Part shown: positions 18,108 to 26,434 of the stretch, in pieces
How the letters are laid out: every line of letters starts with the position of its first letter
Numbering within the stretch: position 1 is the first letter of the stretch
Assembly (NCBI GenBank): GCA_039111475.1
Contig: JBCCIP010000010.1
Coordinates: 62,001 to 126,000, forward strand
Source of the DNA: JAUIET01 sp039111475
GTDB lineage: Bacteria; Pseudomonadota; Gammaproteobacteria; Pseudomonadales; JAUIET01
Direction: 5' to 3'
DNA: 64,000 bases
Program-made: the position numbers and the translations under genes
The notes under the pieces: model-generated
The model's database searches: none
Told to the model about the DNA's origin: nothing
Seen by the model: the letters and a program-made list of their open reading frames with translations, nothing else

Positions 18108-18332
18108 TACAGCGTTCTCCTCCAATGTAATGACGTAGCTGCAGTGTCGTCTCTGCAGCCGCCTATACCTTAGTTCGCTCACTAAAAACACGGCTGTGTC
18201 GTTCGCTCCCGATCTACAATCGCTTGCAATTCATCTTCACCGCAAGCCGCTAAATATCGCAAGTCTGAAACGCGACCTTAACTTTGTTCATAGCAACTAT
18301 CGCGCGCACTTAGACCTGAGTGAGTGATAATT

Positions 18333-18355
18333 CTATTATATCAATGATATAATAG
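18333..18355. promoter_or_regulatory. Operator-like palindrome, copy 3 (between VOC operon and ABC importer)
   Basis: A perfect inverted repeat of 10-bp arms CTATTATATC and GATATAATAG with a 3-base spacer. Its inner core TATTATA-N7-TATAATA has the same geometry as the site at 12425. It lies 226 bases before the leftward VOC start and 127 bases before the rightward importer start. The rest of the 374-base gap is AT-rich; a second TATAAT at 18443-18448 is a good -10 for the importer gene. Confidence 0.6.
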
Positions 18356-18481
18356 AGGATAAGCTTGGTCAAATGTTGTTATTGATTGCGCAAAGAACGT
18401 ATGGAATAAAGGCGATGGTTTATTTCTATTCTATTAAAGTTATAATTAGTCTATGCCTTAATAATTGAGTTTAGTGCTCCA

Positions 18482-20449
18482 ATGAGCTTTTCTAAGAAAG
18501 CGAAATCACCTACTCAGCCACGCGCGTTTTGCAATCGCCGCCGTCTGCTTGCGCTCTTAACGCCAGTGTTCGCAATTCAAAGTATGGGCCTGACGGCGTT
18601 TGAATCAGTCTGGCCAAAGGAATGGTTTGAGCCTGCCATGACCGCTTCGCAATTGGGTATTAAACGGTTTTACGAAAGCCCAGTGTTGTCCCCTGATCTG
18701 CCTCTGATCACACAGCGACTGCCAAATGATCCTGTCGTTATCGTACCCCTGGACTCAATTGGAAGCTATGGCGGCACCGCCCGCATTATTGCTGAAGACT
18801 TAGGAATGCTGTTTGGCCGTGAGGGCTTGTTCATCATTTCTGCCGATCATAAAACCATTCTGCCAAACCTGGCGAAATCCTGGCACTACAGTGAGGATGG
18901 GCGCACGCTTACGGTAAATTTGCGTGAGGGCTTAAAGTGGTCAGACGGACATTCTTTGACTGCGGACGATTTCTTGTTCGCTACTAACGACTTGTTACTT
19001 AACACACAATTCCTGCCGAATACGCCTTCATTGATGCGCGGCTTGACGTTACAGGCGAAAGACGCGTTAACCCTTGTCTATGGGTTTCCAGAACCACGCC
19101 CTCTGTTTATAAATTTTATGGCGCAGTCGCCGGAACTGTTCATGATGCCAAAACACTACTTCGCTGCGTATCATCCACGCTATACCACGCCCGATACACT
19201 CAAGCAGCGACTGGACAAAATTGGTTTTCTGAATTGGTCGACGTTCATTACCAACACTGGATTGCAACAACGGCGAATTCCGGAGCTCGCCAATCAACCA
19301 TCGATGGGTGCGTTTGTCCCTGTCAGCCTTACCCCCAGCGTTTCTCGCTATGAGCGCAATCCCTATTATTTCAAAATAGATCCACACGGCCAGCAATTGC
19401 CCTATATTGACGCCATAGATGCGGAAGACGTGCGTGATAACGCGGTGGCGGTCGCCAAGGCGTCCACAGGACAGCTGGATTTTGCTGGAATCCGCATGCC
19501 GACGCAGGACATACCGTTACTGAAACTTGGCGAAAGCAATAGCGGTATCAAAGTCAATATCTGGCGTCGCCTACACGGCAATGATGTCGTAATACAAGCC
19601 AATTTCAATCACGCTAATGCCAAACTGAGATCGCTGTTTTGGGACATCAGATTCCGCCGTGCACTTTCTTTGGCCATAAATCGCGACGAGATGAACGAGA
19701 TAATTTACTTCGGGAGAGGCGTGCCTCGGCAGGTGACAGTCATTCCGGAAAGTGATTACTTTGAGCCCTATTTTGCAACGGCGTATGCGAATTTTGATCT
19801 GGCGGCGGCGCATAAGCTACTCGATGATATGGGGCTGAAGGACGTCGACGGAGACGGCTTGCGTGAGTACCCTGATGGTAGTCGCTTAACCTTGACTGTT
19901 GAATTCGTTGCCACAGAAACGCCCAAGCAGATATCCATGGAGTTGGTCATCAGTTACTGGAAGGCGGTTGGTATCGATGTGCGCTTGAAACAGATTGATC
20001 GTGGTCTGCAGTACGCACGCGCGATCGCGGGCAAGATGGAAATGACCGTATGGCATGCGGATCGTACCACCGACATTTTGTTCCCGATCAGCCCTGACTT
20101 CTGGGTGCCACGCAAGCTCGCCGCAAGCCTGTCTATGTGGAACCAATGGTCGCTTTGGTATATGAGCAATGGTCACCAGGGCGAGAAGCCGCCGGCCGAG
20201 ATCCGCGACCTTCAGGCTTGGGCGGATCAGTTGGCCACTTCGATGGATCCTGCACAACGCGTACGCTTGGGTAAAAAGATACTTGGCTCCAACGCTGACA
20301 ATGTCTGGACAATAGGAACCATCGGCCTGGCGCCACATCCTGTGGTGATATCGGACCGTCTGAAGAATGTGGTGGAACGTGGATTATGGGGCTGGGACAC
20401 GCGATGGACTTCACCCTACCACCCAGCGACCTGGTTTCTCGCGAAATGA
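18482..20449 (+). CDS. ABC transporter solute-binding protein, family 5 (peptide/oligosaccharide type)
   Basis: 655 residues, somewhat longer than DppA/OppA. SBP_bac_5 features are plain: LAKSWHYSEDGRTLTVNLREGLKWSDGHSLTADDF is cut short here as the typical WxxSxD..T..LR.G.kWsDG..lta.D pattern near residues 125-160, and RFRRALSLAINRDE is at about 400. The N-terminus has NRRRLLALL followed by a hydrophobic run, suggesting export, possibly by the Tat route, but no clear lipobox. Family members carry peptides, nickel, glycosides and other bulky solutes. It heads a five-gene importer operon with its permeases and ATPases. Confidence 0.9.
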   Translation: MSFSKKAKSPTQPRAFCNRRRLLALLTPVFAIQSMGLTAFESVWPKEWFEPAMTASQLGIKRFYESPVLSPDLPLITQRLPNDPVVIVPLDSIGSYGGTARIIAEDLGMLFGREGLFIISADHKTILPNLAKSWHYSEDGRTLTVNLREGLKWSDGHSLTADDFLFATNDLLLNTQFLPNTPSLMRGLTLQAKDALTLVYGFPEPRPLFINFMAQSPELFMMPKHYFAAYHPRYTTPDTLKQRLDKIGFLNWSTFITNTGLQQRRIPELANQPSMGAFVPVSLTPSVSRYERNPYYFKIDPHGQQLPYIDAIDAEDVRDNAVAVAKASTGQLDFAGIRMPTQDIPLLKLGESNSGIKVNIWRRLHGNDVVIQANFNHANAKLRSLFWDIRFRRALSLAINRDEMNEIIYFGRGVPRQVTVIPESDYFEPYFATAYANFDLAAAHKLLDDMGLKDVDGDGLREYPDGSRLTLTVEFVATETPKQISMELVISYWKAVGIDVRLKQIDRGLQYARAIAGKMEMTVWHADRTTDILFPISPDFWVPRKLAASLSMWNQWSLWYMSNGHQGEKPPAEIRDLQAWADQLATSMDPAQRVRLGKKILGSNADNVWTIGTIGLAPHPVVISDRLKNVVERGLWGWDTRWTSPYHPATWFLAK

Positions 20450-20465
20450 TGACGTCACTGGGCTG

Positions 20466-21455
20466 ATGAAGCGCTATATATTGCGTCGATTGTTGGGGAT
20501 GATCCCCACTCTGATCGCCATATCGATCATCGTGTTTATTGTTATTCAGTTACCCGAGGGCGATATTGTTACATCAACCCTGGATCAGTTGACAGCAAGC
20601 GTTGTTGATCTAAACGATGATCGGGTGAAAAACCTTCGCGCGCAATACAATTTGGATCAGCCCCTGCCACTGCAGTACTTAAGCTGGATTGGCAATTTCA
20701 TCACCGGCGACATGGGTTTTTCGTATTTGTTTTCCAAGCCCGTCAACGAACTTGTGTGGGAACGCATTGGCTATACATTGCTGGTGACCGTGTCAGCGTT
20801 GATATTTACTTGGCTTTTGGCCTTGCCCATCGGTATCTATTGCGCGGTTCGTCAGTACTCAGTGGGCGACTATGTGTTTACCACCATTGGCCTGCTGGGT
20901 TTGGCCACGCCTAATTTTCTCATTGCGTTAATTCTAATGTACCTGGGCTACACCTGGTTCGGTTTAAGCTTTGGTGGATTGTTCTCACCAGAATATCTCA
21001 ATGCGCCGTGGAGCTGGGCGCGCGTAGGGGATTTAATAAGCCATCTGTGGATTCCTGTGATCGTGCTTGGTACGTCTGGCATGGCAGTCACCATGCGACT
21101 AATGCGAGCCAATCTGTTGGACGAGCTCCAAAAACCCTATGTGACAACGGCGCGTGCCAAGGGCATGGCGCCGGGCAAGCTGTTATTAAATTACCCGGTG
21201 CGTATTGCGATCAATCCATTCATTAGCACGATTGGCTTATTACTGCCGGCGCTATTGTCCGGTGAAGCCATTGTGTCGGTCGTCTTGAACTTACCCACCA
21301 CGGGTCCGCTGCTTGTGCAAGCACTGATATCGCAGGACATGTATCTTGCCGGTAGCCTGATTATGCTGCTCAGTGTGCTCACGGTAGTGGGCATGTTGCT
21401 GTCGGATATTTTGCTCGCCTGGGTTGATCCACGGATTCGCTATGGTCGAACCTGA
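20466..21455 (+). CDS. ABC transporter permease, DppB/OppB type
   Basis: 329 residues from the ATG at 20466. The protein starts MKRYILRRLLGMIPTL, the typical DppB beginning, and a first-helix/periplasmic-loop/five-helix pattern follows. The EAA loop region is visible as YVTTARAKGMAPGKLL. The gene begins 16 bases after the binding-protein stop and overlaps the next permease gene by 14 bases, so the two permeases are translationally coupled and form the heterodimeric membrane channel. Confidence 0.92.
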   Translation: MKRYILRRLLGMIPTLIAISIIVFIVIQLPEGDIVTSTLDQLTASVVDLNDDRVKNLRAQYNLDQPLPLQYLSWIGNFITGDMGFSYLFSKPVNELVWERIGYTLLVTVSALIFTWLLALPIGIYCAVRQYSVGDYVFTTIGLLGLATPNFLIALILMYLGYTWFGLSFGGLFSPEYLNAPWSWARVGDLISHLWIPVIVLGTSGMAVTMRLMRANLLDELQKPYVTTARAKGMAPGKLLLNYPVRIAINPFISTIGLLLPALLSGEAIVSVVLNLPTTGPLLVQALISQDMYLAGSLIMLLSVLTVVGMLLSDILLAWVDPRIRYGRT

Positions 21456-22548
21456 ACTTCTATCACCACGCCGAATGGCATGGCGGCGGTTTCGCCAGCA
21501 CCGCCTGGCTGTACTGGGCGGGGCCATACTCATTGCTCTGTATGGCGTAGCGTTATTTTGTGAGTTTATTAGTCCTTATACGCCAGACCAACGAAACGCC
21601 AAGGCCATCAACGCGCCACCGATGAACATTCGAGTCTTCGACAGTGAAGGCCGCTTTCACCTGCGTCCGTTTGTTCACGGCTTGGAATTAACCATTAATG
21701 ACGATACTTGGCAGCGTGAATATTCTGAGGACAAAAACATTCGCTACCCATTGCATTTCTTTACCGAGGCCGAGCCGTATGAGCTTTGGGGCATTATCCC
21801 GGCACGGCTCCGTCTCTTTCAAGTAGAGCCTGGCAGCCAGGGTTACGTGCATTGGTTGGGTACGGATTCCCTGGGGCGGGATATGCTCTCGCGAATTCTC
21901 TACGGCGCTAGAGTATCTTTATCAATTGGCCTCATAGGCGTTGGTCTAACGCTTTTTATTGGCGTTTTGCTAGGTGGCTTTGCCGGTTATTTAGGAGGCA
22001 GGGTGGACAGCCTTGTTCAGCGCAGCATAGAAATTCTGCAATCCATTCCTACCCTGCCATTGTGGATGGCGCTGTCCGCCGCGTTGCCAGTCGCCTGGTC
22101 ACCCATCGCGACGTACTTCGGCGTAACCATCATCCTGTCATTTTTCGGTTGGACGACCTTAGCCAGACAGGTACGAGGGCGCTTCCTATCAATGCGTGAG
22201 GAAGATTTCGTGGTTGCTGCCCGACTAATGGGCGCCAGCGATACGCGCATAGTGTTTTACCATATGCTGCCAAGCTTTAGCAGTCATATCATCACCACGG
22301 CTACTCTGGCCGTACCGGCAATGATTCTGGGCGAAACAGCGCTCAGCTTCCTGGGCATTGGCTTGCGCGCGCCAGTGGTCAGTTGGGGTGTTTTATTGCA
22401 ACAGGCACAGAATTATCAGGTAATCGTTATGACGCCGTGGCTTCTATGGCCCGGTGCCTTCATTGTCGTCGCGGTGATTGCGTTTAATTTGCTGGGGGAT
22501 GGGTTGCGTGATGCAGCCGATCCTTACAACCACCAAGGCGAACGCTAG
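21442..22548 (+). CDS. ABC transporter permease, DppC/OppC type
   Basis: 368 residues from the ATG at 21442. The N-terminal cytoplasmic segment SPRRMAWRRFRQHRLAVLGG is characteristic of OppC. After the first helix there is an enlarged periplasmic segment of roughly 90 residues before HWLGTDSLGRDMLSRILYGAR, making it longer than DppC and closer in size to YejE-type permeases. The EAA motif is VVAARLMGASDTRIVFYHML. Its stop shares one base with the GTG start of the following ATPase gene. Confidence 0.92.
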   Translation: MVEPELLSPRRMAWRRFRQHRLAVLGGAILIALYGVALFCEFISPYTPDQRNAKAINAPPMNIRVFDSEGRFHLRPFVHGLELTINDDTWQREYSEDKNIRYPLHFFTEAEPYELWGIIPARLRLFQVEPGSQGYVHWLGTDSLGRDMLSRILYGARVSLSIGLIGVGLTLFIGVLLGGFAGYLGGRVDSLVQRSIEILQSIPTLPLWMALSAALPVAWSPIATYFGVTIILSFFGWTTLARQVRGRFLSMREEDFVVAARLMGASDTRIVFYHMLPSFSSHIITTATLAVPAMILGETALSFLGIGLRAPVVSWGVLLQQAQNYQVIVMTPWLLWPGAFIVVAVIAFNLLGDGLRDAADPYNHQGER

Positions 22549-23471
22549 TGTCTGACTGCCTGCTATCCATCAACGACCTAAGTGTTGTATTCAAAACCGA
22601 GTTTGGTTTTGTCCAGGCTCTCGACCAGGTTAGTTTCAATGTGCCAAGAGAATCCGTCACCGCTCTGGTTGGTGAATCGGGATCGGGGAAATCGGTCACA
22701 AGCAATAGCATAATGCGATTGCTACCGAGTAATGCAAAATGCGTTGGCGGCATTACGATGTATCCGGCCAACGCTGATCCCATACCCATTTCTTCCCTGA
22801 AACCCAAGGATGCGCGCTTGCGACGCGTACGTGGTGAACTTGTAAGTATGGTTTTTCAAGACCCAATGACGGCGCTATCGCCTGTGCACCGGATTGGCGA
22901 TCAGGTTGCTGAGGCGATACTTTGCCATCGCAAAGTAAACAATAAAACAGCTTGGAACGAGGCAGCAACCATGCTGACGCGTGTAGGCATTCCGGATGTG
23001 CAGCAAAAGATGCGTATGTACCCATTCGAATTTTCAGGAGGCATGCGTCAACGCGCCATTATTGCAATGGCATTGGTGTGTAACCCGCAACTGCTGATCT
23101 GCGATGAGCCAACGACTGCGCTCGATGTCACTGTTCAGGCAGAAATTCTGGTACTGATCAAGTCTTTGCAGAAATCACTGAAAAATTCTGTGCTGTTCAT
23201 TACCCACGACCTTGGCGTTGTCGCCCAGGTTGCCGACCGAGTAGTGATTATGTACAACGGACAGATCGTGGAAGAAGGCAGCGTGCGTAAGATACTGGGG
23301 ACACCTGAGCATCCCTATACACGCCATTTGCTGACATCATTCCCAGGGGCTCAGCGCAAGCAACAGTCAGGCTCACGTCCTGGCAATTTGAAAAAAGCAG
23401 CAGCGACGGGCGCTGACACGGAATTAATCTGGACATCTGCTGATCACCGTGTACGCAGGTACATCCAATGA
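22548..23471 (+). CDS. ABC transporter ATP-binding protein, DppD/OppD type
   Basis: 307 residues from a GTG start overlapping the preceding stop (TAGTG). Walker A is GESGSGKS, the signature is FSGGMRQR, Walker B is LLICDEP and the switch His is in FITHDLG. The C-terminal HPYTRHLL segment is the oligopeptide-transporter extension. It overlaps the next ATPase gene by 4 bases (ATGA). It pairs with that subunit to power the importer. Confidence 0.92.
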   Translation: MSDCLLSINDLSVVFKTEFGFVQALDQVSFNVPRESVTALVGESGSGKSVTSNSIMRLLPSNAKCVGGITMYPANADPIPISSLKPKDARLRRVRGELVSMVFQDPMTALSPVHRIGDQVAEAILCHRKVNNKTAWNEAATMLTRVGIPDVQQKMRMYPFEFSGGMRQRAIIAMALVCNPQLLICDEPTTALDVTVQAEILVLIKSLQKSLKNSVLFITHDLGVVAQVADRVVIMYNGQIVEEGSVRKILGTPEHPYTRHLLTSFPGAQRKQQSGSRPGNLKKAAATGADTELIWTSADHRVRRYIQ

Positions 23472-24283
23472 ACCAATTGTTGTCTGTGAATGGACTTTGC
23501 AAATCATATTCTGAGCAAATGGTGGTGCGCTCGGTTTCCTTCGACATTAGAGAATCCAGCACCGTGGGTATTGTCGGTGAATCTGGTTCTGGTAAAACGA
23601 CCTTGGTGAAGTCTATTTTGCGGGCGATCAAGCCCGACGCCGGGTCGGTGCGCTATCACAGCCGGGCCGGGTGGAAAAACCTTGATCAACTGAGTTCAAA
23701 AGACTTGCTGCCCCTGCGCCGCGAGATTCAGATGATTTTCCAAGACCCATTCGCATCGCTCAACCCGAGGATGACTGTGCAGGCGATTCTGGAAGAGCCA
23801 TTGAATATCCACAAGATGGGTAACTCAACCTGGCGCAAACAGCGCGTTGCGGAGATGTTGCAACGCGTGCAACTTGACGCCAGCTCAGCGGGCCGTTTTC
23901 CGCATGCATTCTCTGGCGGTCAACGACAACGCATTGGCATTGCAAGAGCGCTGATCTTGGAACCCAGGCTGGTGGTGTGCGATGAGTCGGTGTCTGCGTT
24001 AGATGTATCGGTGCAAGCCCAGATTCTGGATCTGCTGAACGATCTGCAAAAAGACCTTGGATTAACCTATCTCTTCGTTGCTCACGATTTAAGCGTGGTT
24101 CGAGAATTCTGCGATGAGGTATTGGTCATGTATAAGGGCCGCCTAGTGGAACAGGGAGCGACAAAGCAAGTCTTCGATAAGCCACAACACGACTACACCA
24201 GGCTGTTGCTTTCCGCCATACCTTCGTTGAATCCAGATGAACCTCTGCAACCGCTTGATCGCAAATTATTGGATCTTGATTAG
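23468..24283 (+). CDS. ABC transporter ATP-binding protein, DppF/OppF type
   Basis: 271 residues. Walker A is GESGSGKTT, the signature is FSGGQRQR, Walker B is LVVCDES (Ser follows the catalytic Glu, as in OppF proteins), and HDLSVVREF holds the switch His. The CxxxC-type C-terminal iron-sulfur motif known in some DppF proteins is not seen. It is the last gene of the importer operon. The 281 bases that follow hold no gene I can support. Confidence 0.92.
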   Translation: MNQLLSVNGLCKSYSEQMVVRSVSFDIRESSTVGIVGESGSGKTTLVKSILRAIKPDAGSVRYHSRAGWKNLDQLSSKDLLPLRREIQMIFQDPFASLNPRMTVQAILEEPLNIHKMGNSTWRKQRVAEMLQRVQLDASSAGRFPHAFSGGQRQRIGIARALILEPRLVVCDESVSALDVSVQAQILDLLNDLQKDLGLTYLFVAHDLSVVREFCDEVLVMYKGRLVEQGATKQVFDKPQHDYTRLLLSAIPSLNPDEPLQPLDRKLLDLD

Positions 24284-24564
24284 AACCTACGGCATCACCG
24301 TCAATCGTGAATTCGCAGCAAAGCACGCCATTCGACCGATAGCTATCTTTGCTGATCGGTGAGCAAGCCGTAGACATTATTGACGCTTCCCTAGCTGCTT
24401 TTCTCCAATCGGTGTGTGAATTGGGAATCTGTGACCCAGCTTGTAGGTCTATATTCCCAGAGCTTATTAAACAAGCCTTGATAGTACGAGTCGTTCTAAG
24501 TGTTTCATTGTATTAGGTCATTTTCAGGCATAGGGTAGGCCATTCAAATAAAAGGAGAGAGGAA

Positions 24565-25359
24565 ATGAAAATACCCTTAGGATGTTTTTCGATTAAATGT
24601 TTGTGTCCCATGGTTATGGCCCTGGCTATCACCGCGAGCTGTTCTTTACGCGCAGACAATCATCCCGCACCGACGTTTTCGCCGACGGAAATATTTATGT
24701 GCAGCTACCGAAAGGGTAAAGATGCCGATGATTTGGCCAAAGCCACTGAGCAATGGAATGAGTGGATGGACGAGCAGAATGACCATGGCTATCTGGCATT
24801 GACCTTAACGCCGTACCTCAATGATCCGGCAGTGGATTTTGACACTTTCTGGGTAGGGTCCTGGAAAGATGGAGCGGCTATGGCGAAAGCCTTGGACCGT
24901 CAGGGCACGGGCGATGGTCCTGAGGTTATCGGTGAATTCTTTGAGGTGGTTGACTGTCCAACGCACGCCGTATTTGCGGTAGGCACGGTCAAAAAACCGA
25001 GCAGGCAAAGCGCTCCGGAAACAGCTATTATGTCGTTTTCTGATTGCTCAATTGCGGAAGACAAATCTACTGGAGACGCTGCAAGTGCTTTAGCAGCGTG
25101 GGGTGAATACCTGACGTCGGAAGGCCTGAGCGGACCAATTTGGATGTGGTGGCCGGCTTACGGCGGACCAAAGGGCGATTTCGATTTTAAATTGGTTGAG
25201 GGCTATGCAACTAATGCAGAATTTGGCGCGGCGTTTGATCAGTATGGAAATGGCGGTGGCTTTATGAAAGCGGCGGAGTTGCTAGATGGCACCATAAGTT
25301 GCGATGTGCCGCGAGCCTATAATATGGCATTGCAAAGATCGATAAAAGCGCCTGAGTAA
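24565..25359 (+). CDS. Secreted protein with a tandem-duplicated domain, function unknown
   Basis: 264 residues behind a very strong ribosome-binding site (AAAAGGAGAGAGG). The N-terminal signal peptide ends near ITASC, an imperfect lipobox, so it may be a lipoprotein or periplasmic. Two copies of a domain of about 105 residues follow. The first (about 37-140) and second (about 155-255) share the order P-Y-x-x-P-x-x-DFD, an A-D/Q-x-x-G-x-G segment, and a closing V/ISCD-type Cys. The fold may be a dimeric alpha-beta-barrel-like unit; I do not recognise a named family. It stands alone between the ABC operon and a convergent LysR gene. Confidence 0.7.
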   Translation: MKIPLGCFSIKCLCPMVMALAITASCSLRADNHPAPTFSPTEIFMCSYRKGKDADDLAKATEQWNEWMDEQNDHGYLALTLTPYLNDPAVDFDTFWVGSWKDGAAMAKALDRQGTGDGPEVIGEFFEVVDCPTHAVFAVGTVKKPSRQSAPETAIMSFSDCSIAEDKSTGDAASALAAWGEYLTSEGLSGPIWMWWPAYGGPKGDFDFKLVEGYATNAEFGAAFDQYGNGGGFMKAAELLDGTISCDVPRAYNMALQRSIKAPE

Positions 25360-25373
25360 TCGGCCGTAATATA

Positions 25374-25411
25374 CGGCTGGCCCACACCTCGCAGGAAGAA
25401 TGGGCCAGCCG
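25374..25411. terminator. Strong hairpin between convergent genes
   Basis: An 11-bp perfect stem (CGGCTGGCCCA paired with TGGGCCAGCCG) closes a 16-base loop exactly in the 62-base gap between two convergent stop codons. It could act as a bidirectional terminator, although no T-run follows on either side, so Rho may assist. Confidence 0.55.
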
Positions 25412-25421
25412 GCAAAACGGC

Positions 25422-26303
25422 CTAGCCGACTGCGCGTAATGCATTGTGCAAAGCATTGATTGCCGGCGAAGGAGGATTATTCGCGATAGTAAACATCGCC
25501 AATTTCACGTCCATATCCAAATCGAAATCGCGCCACTCAAACACTTTTCGCGCTTTTACCAGTGACAGTGGTGCCAGGCTCACGACGTTGCAGCGTGAGG
25601 TAAGGTGCAAACACGAGCCCAAGCTCGCCAAGCGGTACCGCGGGAAACGCAGTGATTGGCTGACGTGACTGGCGAAACCTTCAAACAGGCGGTTTTCATT
25701 GAAGTAGAGACTGGGTATCGCCCACGAATAATCCTGCAACAGGTCTGCCAGCGGCGCGTTAGTGCCGGGGTGGCCTTCTCTAAAAACGACCACCAGAGGT
25801 TCGTGCTGTAGCGGCACCATGCGCAGGGCAGGGGCATGAGGAGAGGCCTGGAAATTCGCTTCATCGCCAATGGCAACGTCGCAACGGCCGGTGGCAAGGT
25901 CCTGGTACATATCGTCACTGCCTATCGCCACTTCCACTTCCAGCTCCGGGTGCGTCTCAGACAATACCGTCAGGCAATCGGCAACCAGTAAGTCTGCTGC
26001 CAGTGCTATTACTCCCAAACGCAGGGCGCCTCTGGCGCCGCCCGCAATTAGCCGCCCCTCTTCCATAAAGTCGTCCATCGCCGACAGCGAGGCACTGGCA
26101 GAGTCGATCAATTGCCGCGCGTTGTCCGTGGGCTGCACCGCTCGGGTCGTGCGATTAAACAGGCGCAGTCCCATCTCTTTCTCCAGCCGCTGCACGCCTT
26201 TGGTAATGGTGCTCTGTGAAACGCCAAGGGAATCCGCCGCATTTCGAAAGCTGCCCTTCTGATAGACCGCCACAAAATATTGCAGCAGCTGAATGTCATT
26301 CAT
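25422..26303 (-). CDS. LysR-family transcriptional regulator
   Basis: 293 residues with the N-terminal winged helix-turn-helix GSFRNAADSLGVSQSTITKG and a substrate-binding-protein-like effector domain. It is divergent from the TonB receptor at 26435, and a 21-bp inverted repeat with LysR geometry stands 17 bases before its start codon. It most likely regulates itself and the receptor, and possibly the catabolic genes that follow. Confidence 0.9.
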   Translation of the reverse strand: MNDIQLLQYFVAVYQKGSFRNAADSLGVSQSTITKGVQRLEKEMGLRLFNRTTRAVQPTDNARQLIDSASASLSAMDDFMEEGRLIAGGARGALRLGVIALAADLLVADCLTVLSETHPELEVEVAIGSDDMYQDLATGRCDVAIGDEANFQASPHAPALRMVPLQHEPLVVVFREGHPGTNAPLADLLQDYSWAIPSLYFNENRLFEGFASHVSQSLRFPRYRLASLGSCLHLTSRCNVVSLAPLSLVKARKVFEWRDFDLDMDVKLAMFTIANNPPSPAINALHNALRAVG

Positions 26304-26319
26304 TCCAATTCTTCCTTAT

Positions 26320-26340
26320 TTATTTCCACTTTGGAAATAA
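26320..26340. promoter_or_regulatory. LysR-type binding site between regulator and TonB receptor
   Basis: Perfect 8-bp arms TTATTTCC and GGAAATAA around the spacer ACTTT. The inner TTCC-N5-GGAA fits the T-N11-A pattern of LysR proteins. It sits 17 bases upstream of the lysR start and 95 bases before the receptor's GTG start. Confidence 0.55.
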
Positions 26341-26434
26341 TACACGCATTTCTATGGGTTTAGAATGGATGCACTTCCGAGACTCGGAATACCAACACCT
26401 TCAATTATTAAAACAATACAGTGGAGAATGCAGC

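Noticed and set aside
26216..26434. An N-terminal extension of the second TonB receptor
   Set aside because: It runs through the LysR gene start and operator; the GTG at 26435 has a ribosome-binding site and places the signal peptide correctly.
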